Counted from the first letter of the stretch, positions 1 through 6,235 are shown. The stretch: 6,947 nt of DNA from Chloroflexota bacterium (GCA_016190405.1 JACPQO010000092.1:1-6947); one strand, 5' to 3'. Notes: generated from the letters alone by a model not told the origin. A program made the numbers and translations.

Positions 1-638
1 CCGACCAGCTCATCGAGGAGGCCCGCCGCATCGGCCTCAGCGGCGTCAACATCAGCGAACACGACCGCCTCTGGGACCCCCACCAGCTCGAGGAGTTCCG
101 CCGCCGCAGCGGCCTGTTCGTCAGCCGCGGCATGGAGGTCTCCACGGACATGGGGCACATGATCGTGGTGGGGCTGGACCGCTACGTGCCGGGAATCCGG
201 CGGGCCACGGAGCTGCGCCGCGTGGTGGACGAGGCCGGCGGCTTCATGACCGTGGCCCACCCGTTCCGCCACTTCTTCGACCCCAGTCACTTCCGCCGCG
301 ACGGCCGCCCGCCTTTCGAGATGACGCCGGAGCAGGCAGCCGAGCGGATGGCCGTGTTCCGGCTGGTGGACGAGATCGAGGTGGCCAACGGCGGCTGTAC
401 CCCCCACGAGAACCAGTTCGCCCTGCGGGTGGCGCGGCTGCTGGGGAAGCGGGGTATCGGCGCCAGCGACTGCCACTCCACCAACGGCGTCGGCTACTAC
501 GTGACCGTGTTCGAGGAGCGACTCCAGCATCAGGAGCAGATGCTGGAGCTGCTGCACGCCCGCCGGTTCTACCCGGCGCAGGGGCTGGCCGCGGGAGAGC
601 TGCGGCCGTACGAGGAGCAGCGGCTGCCGGCGAAATAG
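1..638 (+). CDS. PHP-domain metal-dependent phosphoesterase, 5' end cut off
   Basis: The reading frame is open from position 3 to TAG at 636-638, about 211 visible residues; the N-terminus lies outside the window. The PHP (polymerase and histidinol phosphatase) metal-binding pattern is readable in order: SEHD (near 54-65), the Glu of GMEV, the His of MGHM (near 153-158), AHPFRH (near 259-276), and SDCHS (near 468-482) carrying the late Asp and His. The first HxH motif would be upstream. This arrangement resembles the TrpH/YciV-like PHP hydrolases, which use two or three metal ions to hydrolyse phosphate esters such as short nucleotides. The exact substrate cannot be read here. An internal ATG at 132 lies between the EHD and later motifs, so it is not the true start. 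The next gene begins 60 bp downstream behind its own promoter, so the two are probably separate transcription units. Family is well supported; specificity is unknown. Confidence 0.87.
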   Translation, partial: DQLIEEARRIGLSGVNISEHDRLWDPHQLEEFRRRSGLFVSRGMEVSTDMGHMIVVGLDRYVPGIRRATELRRVVDEAGGFMTVAHPFRHFFDPSHFRRDGRPPFEMTPEQAAERMAVFRLVDEIEVANGGCTPHENQFALRVARLLGKRGIGASDCHSTNGVGYYVTVFEERLQHQEQMLELLHARRFYPAQGLAAGELRPYEEQRLPAK

Positions 639-670
639 GGGAGGATTCGAGCATCCGTTCTAGCCAGCGG

Positions 671-697
671 CCGCCGCCGGTGCTACAATGGCGGCGG
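671..697. repeat. 8-bp inverted repeat flanking the -10 box
   Basis: CCGCCGCC at 671-678 is the exact reverse complement of GGCGGCGG at 690-697, with 11 bases between that hold the whole -10 hexamer. If transcription starts near 696 the dyad is mostly not transcribed, so it would act as DNA, possibly as an operator. Simple GC-rich repeats arise easily at this base composition, so a regulatory role is only a suggestion. Confidence 0.4.
681..689 (+). promoter_or_regulatory. Extended -10 promoter of the exonuclease-helicase gene
   Basis: TG at 681-682 followed one base later by TACAAT at 684-689 matches an extended -10 element (TGn-TAtAAT). No convincing -35 is seen 16-18 bp upstream, as is usual for extended -10 promoters. 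Transcription would start near 696, so the TTG start codon at 699 would have a leader of only a few bases. The box lies between the arms of a perfect 8-bp inverted repeat (671-678 and 690-697). The same design recurs at 3645-3653 and 6227-6235. Confidence 0.6.
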
Positions 698-698
698 T

Positions 699-3629
699 TT
701 GGCCACGAATTACGTTTCCCTGGACCTGGAGACCACCGGCCTCGACGCCGAGGCTGATGTCATCATCGAGATCGGCGCCGTCCGCTTCGACAGCGACGGC
801 GTTCGGGACCGCTTCTCGGCCCTGGTCAACCCACGGCGGTCGATCCCGCCGCGCGTGCAGTCGCTCACGGGCATCAGCGAGGCCGATGTCCGCGGGACAC
901 CCCCTCTGGAGGTCGTCGCCGGCGACCTGGAGCGCTTCCTGGACGGCGCTGTCCTGGTGGGCCACAACGTCATCGGCTTCGACGCGCGCTTCCTGGACGC
1001 CGCCGGCATCCGCCATGGGGACGCGATCTACGACACGCAGGATCTGGCCACGCTCCTGCTGCCCGGCCTGCCGGAGTACGGCCTGGCCGCCTTGTGCGAG
1101 CGCTTGGGGGTCGCCTTCCCGGTGCAGCACCGCGCCCCCGCCGACGCCGAAGCGACCCGCGAGCTGTTCCTGGCGCTACAAGAGGTCGCCTGCCGCCTGC
1201 CGGTCGACGTCCTGGGCCAGGTGGCCCAGTGGCTGACGCCCACGGCCTGGCCCTGGCGCGGCTTCTTCCGCGAAGCCTGGGAGCTGGCCCTCGCCGGTCC
1301 GTCGGCCGCCCGGCCCTTCCGTTTGGACCCGCCGGCGATGGCCCCTGCGCTGTCGCCGCAGCGACAGCCGCGGGCCGTGCCGGCGGAGCGATCGCTGGCC
1401 GTTCTGGCCTCGGCGCGTCAGCGGCCCGAGGTCCTGCCCCAGTTCGACGAACGGGCCGAACAGCAGGCGATGGTCTGCGCCGTCGCCGAGGCCCTGAACG
1501 AGGGGCAGCGGCTGTTGGTGGAGGCCGGTACGGGCACCGGCAAATCGCTGGCGTACCTCATCCCCGCCGCCTGCCAGGGCCTGGCGAACGGCCGCCGGGT
1601 TGTCGTCTCTACGGCCACGATCAACCTCCAGGACCAGCTGACCGGCCAGGACCTGCCGGCCCTGCGGGCGTTGCTCTCGCCGCCCCCCTGGAGGCCTGAA
1701 GGCGCTTCGCTACAGCCGCCGCCCACCTGGAGGCCTGAAGGCGCTCCGCTACAGCCGCCGCCCACCTGGAGGCCTGAAGGCGCTCCGCTACAGCCCCCCG
1801 CTGGCGGCGGCGAGCTGCGGACCTGCCAGCTCAAGGGGCGTCGCAACTACCTGTGCCTGAGGCGCTTCGCCGCCCTGCGCGCCGCTCCCAGCCTGAGCGA
1901 CGACGAGGCGCGCATCGCCTCCCGCATCCTCCTCTGGTTGACCCAGACCCAGACGGGGGACCGGGCCGAGCTCCGGCTCACGCAGGCCGAGGAGGCGGTG
2001 TGGCGGCGGCTCAGCGCCGAGGGCGCCGACTGCACTGCCGATAGCAGCCCGTTTGTGGTGGAGGGCACCTGTTTCCTGCAGCGGGCCCGCCGCGCCGCCG
2101 AGGCCGCCCACATCGTGGTGGTGAACCACGCTCTGCTCCTGTCCGATGTCGCGTCCGGGGGCCGCCTGATACCGCCCTACGAACACCTGGTGGTGGACGA
2201 GGCGCACCACCTGGAGGAGGAGGCGACCCGTCAGTTCGGGTTCCGCGGCGGCGAGAGCGACGTGGCGGAGCTGTTGGACCGCTGCGAGGGCGTGGCGCCG
2301 GCCCTCCAGAGCGCCGTCCGCAGCAGCCGGGCCGCCCTGGGGCCGGGCGCCCAGCTCACCGGCATCGCCGATGTCCTGAGGCGCGCGGCCGGCCGCGCCC
2401 GCCCGCGGCTGCGGGAGCTGTCGCGGCTGCTGCTGGCCTTCCTCCGCCAGCACACGCTGGAGGAGCAGGAGCCCCGCCTGCTGGTCAACCGGGGCACGCG
2501 GGCGCAGCCGGACTGGTCCAACGTGGAGATCCTGTGGGAGAACCTGCGCCTGGGCCTTCAGGAGACGCTGTCGCTGCTGGAGAAGCTACACAGCGCACTG
2601 CGGGACGCCGAGGGCCTGGGAATGTCGAACTTCGAGCTGCTCCTGGCGGACGTGGGCGTCCTGGCCCAGCAGGGACAGGAGCTGGTCGCGGGGCTCAGGG
2701 TGGCCCTGGAGCAGGACGACCCGCAGCGCATCGTCTGGCTGGAGCGAGACCGCGGCGACGGTGGCCTGCTCGTTTCCTGGGCGCCCCTGCGCGTGGACGA
2801 ACTGCTGCGCGATCGCTTGTACGCCGAGCGCAGCAGCCTGGTCCTCACGGGCGCCACCCTCACCAGCCGGGGCAACTTCGACTATATCCAGGAGCGGTTG
2901 GGCCTGGAGGAGGCCAACACCCTGGCCCTGGGCTCGCCGTTCGACTACGAGCGGGCGGCCCTGATTCTGGTCCCGCGGGACATGCCGGAGCCCACCTGGC
3001 CCGACTACCTGGAGGCGATCAGCCGGGCCATCGTGGAGCTGGCGCGGGCCTCTGAGGGACGGGCCCTGGTCCTGTTTACCTCATACGCCAGCCTGCGGGC
3101 GGCGCACGCCCTGGCCCGGGGCCCCTTACAACAGGAGGGGATCGAAGTCCTGGGCCAGGGGATCGACGGCTCCGCCCGCTACCTGGTGCGGGCCCTCCAA
3201 TCCAACCCCCGCTGCGTGGTCCTGGGCACGGCCAGCTTCTGGGAGGGCATCGATGTCGTGGGCGATGCGCTGTCGCTGCTCATCGTCACGCGGCTGCCCT
3301 TCACTGTCCCCACGGAGCCGGTCTTCGCCGCCCGCTCAGCGCTGTACGATGACCCCTTCAGCCAGTACGCCCTGCCGCAGGCGGTGCTGCGCTTCAAGCA
3401 GGGGTTCGGCCGGCTGATCCGCAGCAAGACCGATCGCGGCGTCCTGGTCGTCCTGGACCGGCGGATCGTCAGCAAGAACTACGGCCAGGCCTTCCTGGAA
3501 TCGTTGCCTGCCTGTCCGGTACGGGAGGCGATGCTGCGGGAGATGCCGGGGCTGGTGCGGGGCTGGCTGGGGGCTCCAGCCACGGGGGCCAGGGCGGAGG
3601 CGGGAGAGCGGGCGACCTACCCTCCGTAG
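699..3629 (+). CDS. dinG: DnaQ-like exonuclease / DinG-family helicase fusion
   Basis: A 976-residue protein of two joined enzymes, expected in the cytoplasm in DNA repair or replication-conflict processing. Residues about 4-165 form a DEDD 3'-5' exonuclease: DLETTG (D9, E11), GHNVIGFD (88-95), and H144 with D149. Residues about 250-950 form an XPD/DinG-type superfamily 2 helicase: Walker A GTGTGKS (277-283), motif Ia STATINLQDQ (304-313), DEAH (500-503), TGATL (717-721), SFWEGID (846-852), and QGFGRLIR (901-908). Exonuclease-DinG fusions are known in Firmicutes and Chloroflexota. The TTG start puts the first beta strand four residues in; the ATG at 688 is out of frame and overlaps the -10 box. 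Oddities: a three-unit 13-residue repeat at 328-366 encoded by palindromic DNA, and an incomplete Fe-S set (C386, C445 and C458 present, S450 where a cysteine is expected). In Bacillus-type fusions without the cluster the protein may act mainly as a nuclease, so helicase activity here is uncertain. Confidence 0.95.
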   Translation: MATNYVSLDLETTGLDAEADVIIEIGAVRFDSDGVRDRFSALVNPRRSIPPRVQSLTGISEADVRGTPPLEVVAGDLERFLDGAVLVGHNVIGFDARFLDAAGIRHGDAIYDTQDLATLLLPGLPEYGLAALCERLGVAFPVQHRAPADAEATRELFLALQEVACRLPVDVLGQVAQWLTPTAWPWRGFFREAWELALAGPSAARPFRLDPPAMAPALSPQRQPRAVPAERSLAVLASARQRPEVLPQFDERAEQQAMVCAVAEALNEGQRLLVEAGTGTGKSLAYLIPAACQGLANGRRVVVSTATINLQDQLTGQDLPALRALLSPPPWRPEGASLQPPPTWRPEGAPLQPPPTWRPEGAPLQPPAGGGELRTCQLKGRRNYLCLRRFAALRAAPSLSDDEARIASRILLWLTQTQTGDRAELRLTQAEEAVWRRLSAEGADCTADSSPFVVEGTCFLQRARRAAEAAHIVVVNHALLLSDVASGGRLIPPYEHLVVDEAHHLEEEATRQFGFRGGESDVAELLDRCEGVAPALQSAVRSSRAALGPGAQLTGIADVLRRAAGRARPRLRELSRLLLAFLRQHTLEEQEPRLLVNRGTRAQPDWSNVEILWENLRLGLQETLSLLEKLHSALRDAEGLGMSNFELLLADVGVLAQQGQELVAGLRVALEQDDPQRIVWLERDRGDGGLLVSWAPLRVDELLRDRLYAERSSLVLTGATLTSRGNFDYIQERLGLEEANTLALGSPFDYERAALILVPRDMPEPTWPDYLEAISRAIVELARASEGRALVLFTSYASLRAAHALARGPLQQEGIEVLGQGIDGSARYLVRALQSNPRCVVLGTASFWEGIDVVGDALSLLIVTRLPFTVPTEPVFAARSALYDDPFSQYALPQAVLRFKQGFGRLIRSKTDRGVLVVLDRRIVSKNYGQAFLESLPACPVREAMLREMPGLVRGWLGAPATGARAEAGERATYPP
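1679..1795. repeat. Three in-frame 39-bp tandem units with a palindromic core
   Basis: Units lie at 1679-1717, 1718-1756 and 1757-1795. Units 2 and 3 are identical; unit 1 differs at two bases (1686 C for A, 1707 T for C). Each holds a hairpin (unit 2: 1729-1747) with arms GGAGGCC and GGCgCTCC, one bulged G and a TGAA loop. At 39 bp, 13 codons, every unit keeps the frame, giving PP(P/T)WRPEGA(S/P)LQP at residues 328-366 of the helicase. The flanks rejoin as LLSP-AGGGEL, followed directly by the CQLKGRRNYLC region, so the block looks like an insertion in a surface linker. Confidence 0.93.
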
Positions 3630-3644
3630 GGCGCAGATTGCCCG

Positions 3645-3653
3645 TGGTACAAT
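3645..3653 (+). promoter_or_regulatory. Extended -10 promoter of the ABC transporter operon
   Basis: TG at 3645-3646, one base, then TACAAT at 3648-3653. No good -35 is seen; it would fall in the last codons or just after the stop of the helicase gene. The predicted start near 3660 gives a leader of about 23 bases that contains the AAGGAG ribosome binding site. The box is only 18 bp after the helicase stop codon, and no terminator lies between, so read-through is also possible. Confidence 0.6.
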
Positions 3654-3670
3654 CCCTGAGACCCCACTGG

Positions 3671-3676
3671 AAGGAG
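3671..3676 (+). promoter_or_regulatory. Shine-Dalgarno site AAGGAG deciding the ATPase start
   Basis: AAGGAG lies six bases before ATG at 3683 and selects that codon. The upstream in-frame TTG at 3638 lies before the -10 box, so it would not be on this transcript. Confidence 0.8.
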
Positions 3677-3682
3677 CTTTCG

Positions 3683-4612
3683 ATGGGAGGGGCTACCCCG
3701 GACGTAGTCCTTCGGACGGTGGGCCTGAGCAAGCGCTACGGACGGCTGCTGGCGCTGGCGGACCTGAACCTGGAGGTGCGCCGCGGGCAGGTGTACGGCT
3801 TCCTGGGGCCCAACGGGGCGGGCAAGACCACCACCATCGCCCTCATTTTGGGGCTGATCGCCCCCAGCAGCGGCCACGTCGAGATGTTCGGCCTGGACAC
3901 GCGGGCGCATCTGGCGGAAGCGCTGCGCCGCGCCGGTGCGATCCTGGAGGGGCCGTCGTTCTACCCCCTGCTATCGGGCCGCGACAACCTGCGGGTGTGG
4001 GCAGCGCTGTCGGACGGGGTCAGCTCGCAGCGGCTGGATGAAGTACTGGAGCTGGTGGGGCTAAAAGCGCGGGGGCGGGACAAGGTGCGCACCTACTCGT
4101 TGGGCATGAAGCAGCGGCTGGGGCTGGCGGCGGCGCTCATGCACGACCCGGAGCCGCTGGTGCTGGACGAGCCCACTAACGGGCTGGACCCGGCGGGGAT
4201 GCGCGAATTCCGCGAGATTATCGGAGAGCTGGGACAGATGGGAAAGACGGTGTTCGTGTCCAGCCACCTCCTGGGCGAGGTCGAGCAGATGTGCGACCAC
4301 GTGGGCATCGTGAAGGAAGGCCGGCTGCTGACCCAGGGGGCGGTTACGACCCTGCTGCGCCGGGGCGAGGCGCTGGAGATGCGGGTCACCGAGCCCGATA
4401 GGGCGGTGCAGGTGCTGGCGGGGCTGGACTGGGTCACGGGGGTGAAGCGCGATGGCGATAGCCTGACGGTGGAGGCGCCGCGAGAGCGGGCCGCCGACCT
4501 GAGCCGCGCCCTGGCCGAGCAGCAGATATACCTCCACGAGCTGCGCCCGCGCGACAGTAGCCTGGAGGACTTCTTCCTGGAGGTGACCGGTGGCGACCTG
4601 GCCAACGGCTAG
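3683..4612 (+). CDS. ABC transporter ATP-binding protein, BcrA-like
   Basis: A 309-residue nucleotide-binding subunit of an ABC-2 type exporter; it hydrolyses ATP at the inner face of the membrane to drive its partner permease. Visible motifs: Walker A GPNGAGKTT (42-50), signature YSLGMKQRLGLA (138-149), Walker B LVLDEPTNGLDP (159-170), and the switch histidine in SSHLL (H195). The segment LEGPSFYPLLSG (88-99), with Glu where many ABC proteins have the Q-loop Gln, is typical of the BcrA (bacitracin-resistance-like) branch. Residues about 215-300 form the usual C-terminal extension ending in LEDFFLEVTGG. The ATG at 3683 is chosen for its Shine-Dalgarno site. The 3' end overlaps the permease gene by 23 bp, which implies translational coupling. 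BcrA-like pairs often export peptides or drugs, but the substrate here is unknown. Confidence 0.95.
   Translation: MGGATPDVVLRTVGLSKRYGRLLALADLNLEVRRGQVYGFLGPNGAGKTTTIALILGLIAPSSGHVEMFGLDTRAHLAEALRRAGAILEGPSFYPLLSGRDNLRVWAALSDGVSSQRLDEVLELVGLKARGRDKVRTYSLGMKQRLGLAAALMHDPEPLVLDEPTNGLDPAGMREFREIIGELGQMGKTVFVSSHLLGEVEQMCDHVGIVKEGRLLTQGAVTTLLRRGEALEMRVTEPDRAVQVLAGLDWVTGVKRDGDSLTVEAPRERAADLSRALAEQQIYLHELRPRDSSLEDFFLEVTGGDLANG
4579..4586 (+). promoter_or_regulatory. Shine-Dalgarno site inside the ATPase gene for the permease
   Basis: GGAGGTGA at 4579-4586, within the last codons of the ATPase gene, precedes the GTG start at 4590. Counted from GGAGG the spacing is six bases. This supports GTG as the permease start and coupled translation of the pair. 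Confidence 0.75.
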
Positions 4613-5507
4613 CGTGCTGGGCGCTGAGTTGCTTAAGGTGCGCAAGCGCTGGATGCCCTATGTCCTGTTCCTGGTGATGGTGGCCGGAGCGGCTATCCAG
4701 ATATGGCTGGCCGGCTACGTCTCCTGGCAGGAGGATGATCCAGAATTCCAGATAGATGCCCTACGCACGTTCACGCTGCCGTGGTCGCTGACAGCTCTTC
4801 TGGACAGCGGGCAGTTCTGGGGCTCGATACTGGTGGGGATCCTGGCGGCCTCGGTGGTGGCCACGGAGCAGACGTGGGGAACGGTGCGGCAGGCGCTCAT
4901 CCGCGGGCAGCCCCGCCGGCAATACCTGACGACCAAGCTCCTGGGTATCATCGCCATAGCTGCCGTAAGCCTGCTGCTCGCCCTTGGGGTCGGCGTCTTG
5001 TTCTCGGTGGCTGCCTCGGCCGCCGGCGACCTGCCGATCACGCTCGATGCGGTGGTTGGCCGGTCGACCACGCTGATGGTGCCGGGGCGGGAGATATCGG
5101 TCTCGCCCGGGGAGATCGTGCTGATGGTCCTGCGGGCCGGCTACGCGATCGTACCCTACGGGCTTCTGGCCTTCTGTCTGGCGGTAGTTGGCCGGTCGAC
5201 CACGCTGGGGGTGGCGGGGATCGTTGTGTTCATGTTCGGGGAATCGATCCTCCTGGCCATTCTGGGCGGGATCGGCGGTGTGGCCGCCGACGCGCGTGCG
5301 TTTTCCATCGGGCACAACGTGGTAGCGCTGCTGGCCGTGAACCGTATCGGCGGATTTCCTGACTACAACGCCTTCAGCCCGCGCGACCGCCCGCTGGCGT
5401 CGGAGCTGCCCGACCCCGGCGTGGCGGCGCTGGTCTTGGCCCTGTATTGCCTGGCTTTTCTGGCCATCGCCTTCTGGGTGTTCCGGCGGCGGGACGTCCA
5501 CGCTTGA
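4590..5507 (+). CDS. ABC-2 type transporter permease
   Basis: A 305-residue integral membrane protein, the channel partner of the upstream ATPase. Six hydrophobic segments are visible at roughly 22-41, 77-93, 116-142, 176-198, 204-225 and 275-297, which is standard for single-copy ABC-2 permeases. The cytoplasmic stretch TWGTVRQALIRGQPRRQYLTT (split about 95-115) between helices 2 and 3 is the coupling region typical of the family. The protein ends in the basic tail FRRRDVHA, consistent with a cytoplasmic C-terminus. The start is GTG with a strong internal Shine-Dalgarno site. The octapeptide VVGRSTTL occurs twice, at 155-162 and 199-206, from a near-perfect 27-bp DNA repeat 132 bp apart. The second copy sits at the start of helix 5, where such permeases often carry a similar R-S-T motif; the first is in the loop after helix 3 and looks like the extra one. 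Two such dimers with two ATPases would form the transporter. Confidence 0.93.
   Translation: MATWPTASVLGAELLKVRKRWMPYVLFLVMVAGAAIQIWLAGYVSWQEDDPEFQIDALRTFTLPWSLTALLDSGQFWGSILVGILAASVVATEQTWGTVRQALIRGQPRRQYLTTKLLGIIAIAAVSLLLALGVGVLFSVAASAAGDLPITLDAVVGRSTTLMVPGREISVSPGEIVLMVLRAGYAIVPYGLLAFCLAVVGRSTTLGVAGIVVFMFGESILLAILGGIGGVAADARAFSIGHNVVALLAVNRIGGFPDYNAFSPRDRPLASELPDPGVAALVLALYCLAFLAIAFWVFRRRDVHA
5049..5207. repeat. 27-bp direct repeat pair inside the permease gene
   Basis: Positions 5049-5075 and 5181-5207 match at 26 of 27 bases (5054 G against 5186 A), with 21 consecutive identical bases at 5055-5075 and 5187-5207. The offset is 132 bp, exactly 44 codons, so both copies are read in the same frame and encode VVGRSTTL. 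Each contains the 8-bp palindrome GGTCGACC. Confidence 0.9.
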
Positions 5508-6079
5508 GGCCCGAGGGAGCCACGAGCCACGAGCCGTTGCCGGGACGGAAGACGGAGCGGAACAGCGAGATTAGGGTCAGCGGACGGCGGACGGTCCTGC
5601 GCTCCATGACCGACGAGGATATTGCGGACGTGGAGCGCTGGTATCGCGAGGCAGCGGGCGCCGTCCACGGCCTCGCCCGCCAGGACGATCGCTACAGCGT
5701 CCTGAACCTCCACTACCAGTTGGAAGCCGCCGAGGCCGATACGGAAGGCGGCCTGCTCGCCATCGCGCGGCGGGACGACCCCGCGCCGATCGGGCTGCTG
5801 GACTACCGGGCGAACTCTCCCGCGCCCGGCTGGCTGACGGTACGTTTCATCGCCGTGGCCAGGGAGTACCGGGGTTGGGGATACGGCTCGGAGGCGGTGC
5901 GCTTGCTGGAAGGGGAGGCCGCTCGCCAGTGGGGAGCGGAGCGCTTTCGGGCGGGGGTGGATGTCCGGAACGGGCTGGCGCTCTACTTTTGGCTGAGGTT
6001 AGGGTACCGGGCGCTGCACGGGCCCCCAGGGCCCGGCGGCGCCGAGGACGTGATCTGGATGACGCGCGAGGTAGCGTAG
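5504..6079 (+). CDS. GNAT family N-acetyltransferase, RimJ/RimL-like
   Basis: Predicted to transfer an acetyl group from acetyl-CoA to an amine on a small molecule or protein, in the cytoplasm. From TTG at 5504 it has 191 residues. The fold opens with GRRTVLRSMTDEDIADVERWY (about 27-47), has the acetyl-CoA pyrophosphate loop R-G-W-G-Y-G (123-128), and the later N-GLALYFWLRLGYR segment (156-169) typical of motif B. The start is uncertain. TTG 5504 overlaps the permease stop as TTGA, which fits coupling, but no strong Shine-Dalgarno site is visible. TTG 5537 would give 180 residues and still keep the first strand; ATG 5608 would remove it. A 7-bp tandem repeat lies between the two candidate starts. 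The overlap with the transporter genes suggests a shared job, for example modifying the compound the transporter exports, but this is inferred from position only. Confidence 0.83.
   Translation: MRPEGATSHEPLPGRKTERNSEIRVSGRRTVLRSMTDEDIADVERWYREAAGAVHGLARQDDRYSVLNLHYQLEAAEADTEGGLLAIARRDDPAPIGLLDYRANSPAPGWLTVRFIAVAREYRGWGYGSEAVRLLEGEAARQWGAERFRAGVDVRNGLALYFWLRLGYRALHGPPGPGGAEDVIWMTREVA
5517..5535. repeat. 7-bp tandem repeat GAGCCAC, 2.7 copies
   Basis: GAGCCAC at 5517-5523 and 5524-5530, then GAGCC at 5531-5535. The unit is not a multiple of three, so gain or loss of a copy would shift the frame between the TTG at 5504 and the rest of the acetyltransferase. Confidence 0.85.
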
Positions 6080-6152
6080 CCGGCAGGGGGCTGAGGAGAC
6101 GGGGGCGATGAGCCGGTTGGCCAGCGTTCTGACCCACCACCCCCAGACCACC

Positions 6153-6214
6153 CCAGATTCCTTCGCGAAGATGCCGTCTGGCCTTGGACAGGCGCGATGC
6201 CGCTCAGAATGACA
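6153..6214 (-). repeat. Interrupted dispersed palindromic repeat
   Basis: On the minus strand the sequence reads TGTCATTCTGAGCG (6214-6201), then about 32 unrelated bases, then CGCGAAGGAATCT (6167-6155). The two ends resemble the halves of a short intergenic repeat, of the form TGTCATTCTGAGCG joined to AAGCGAAGAATCT, that I recall as common in Chloroflexota and other genomes; this is memory, not a search. The region also folds by itself: CCAGA (6153-6157) pairs with TCTGG (6177-6181) around the perfect 10-bp palindrome CTTCGCGAAG (6161-6170). Confidence 0.5.
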
Positions 6215-6235
6215 TGATCGAACGCGTGCTATACT
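6209..6235 (+). promoter_or_regulatory. Promoter of the lipoprotein gene
   Basis: TG at 6227-6228, one base, then TATACT at 6230-6235 forms a good extended -10. ATGACA at 6209-6214 matches the -35 consensus at five of six bases, with a somewhat short 15-bp spacer. Transcription would start near 6242, leaving about two bases before ATG 6244, so the message would be essentially leaderless. No Shine-Dalgarno site precedes that ATG, which agrees. Confidence 0.6.

Noticed and set aside
688..1236. ATG-started 182-codon + strand frame overlapping the exonuclease
   Set aside because: The ATG overlaps the -10 box, and the frame is a shifted reading of the conserved exonuclease domain; its protein is Arg/Ser/Ala/Pro-rich without any motif.
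1679..1795. Three regularly spaced repeats as a CRISPR array
   Set aside because: The units are directly adjacent with no variable spacers, and they are read in frame within a long conserved gene.
1788..2453. 221-codon minus-strand frame inside the helicase
   Set aside because: It overlaps the DEAH and Fe-S regions of the helicase and shows no domain of its own.
3638..3682. TTG 3638 as an earlier ATPase start
   Set aside because: It lies upstream of the -10 box at 3648-3653, while ATG 3683 has a well-spaced AAGGAG and gives the usual N-terminal length.
3630..3682. Terminator between the helicase and the transporter operon
   Set aside because: No stem followed by a T run is present; the gap holds only the promoter and ribosome binding site.
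4761..5501. 246-codon minus-strand frame opposite the permease
   Set aside because: It is antisense to a clear six-helix permease, its product is a charged low-complexity chain (rich in Arg, Gln, Gly, His), and no ribosome binding site or promoter is apparent.
6108..6212. 34-codon ATG frame with GAGGAG nine bases upstream
   Set aside because: It runs through the interrupted repeat, ends at its border and resembles no known small protein; the purine-rich upstream site can occur by chance here. It remains possible.
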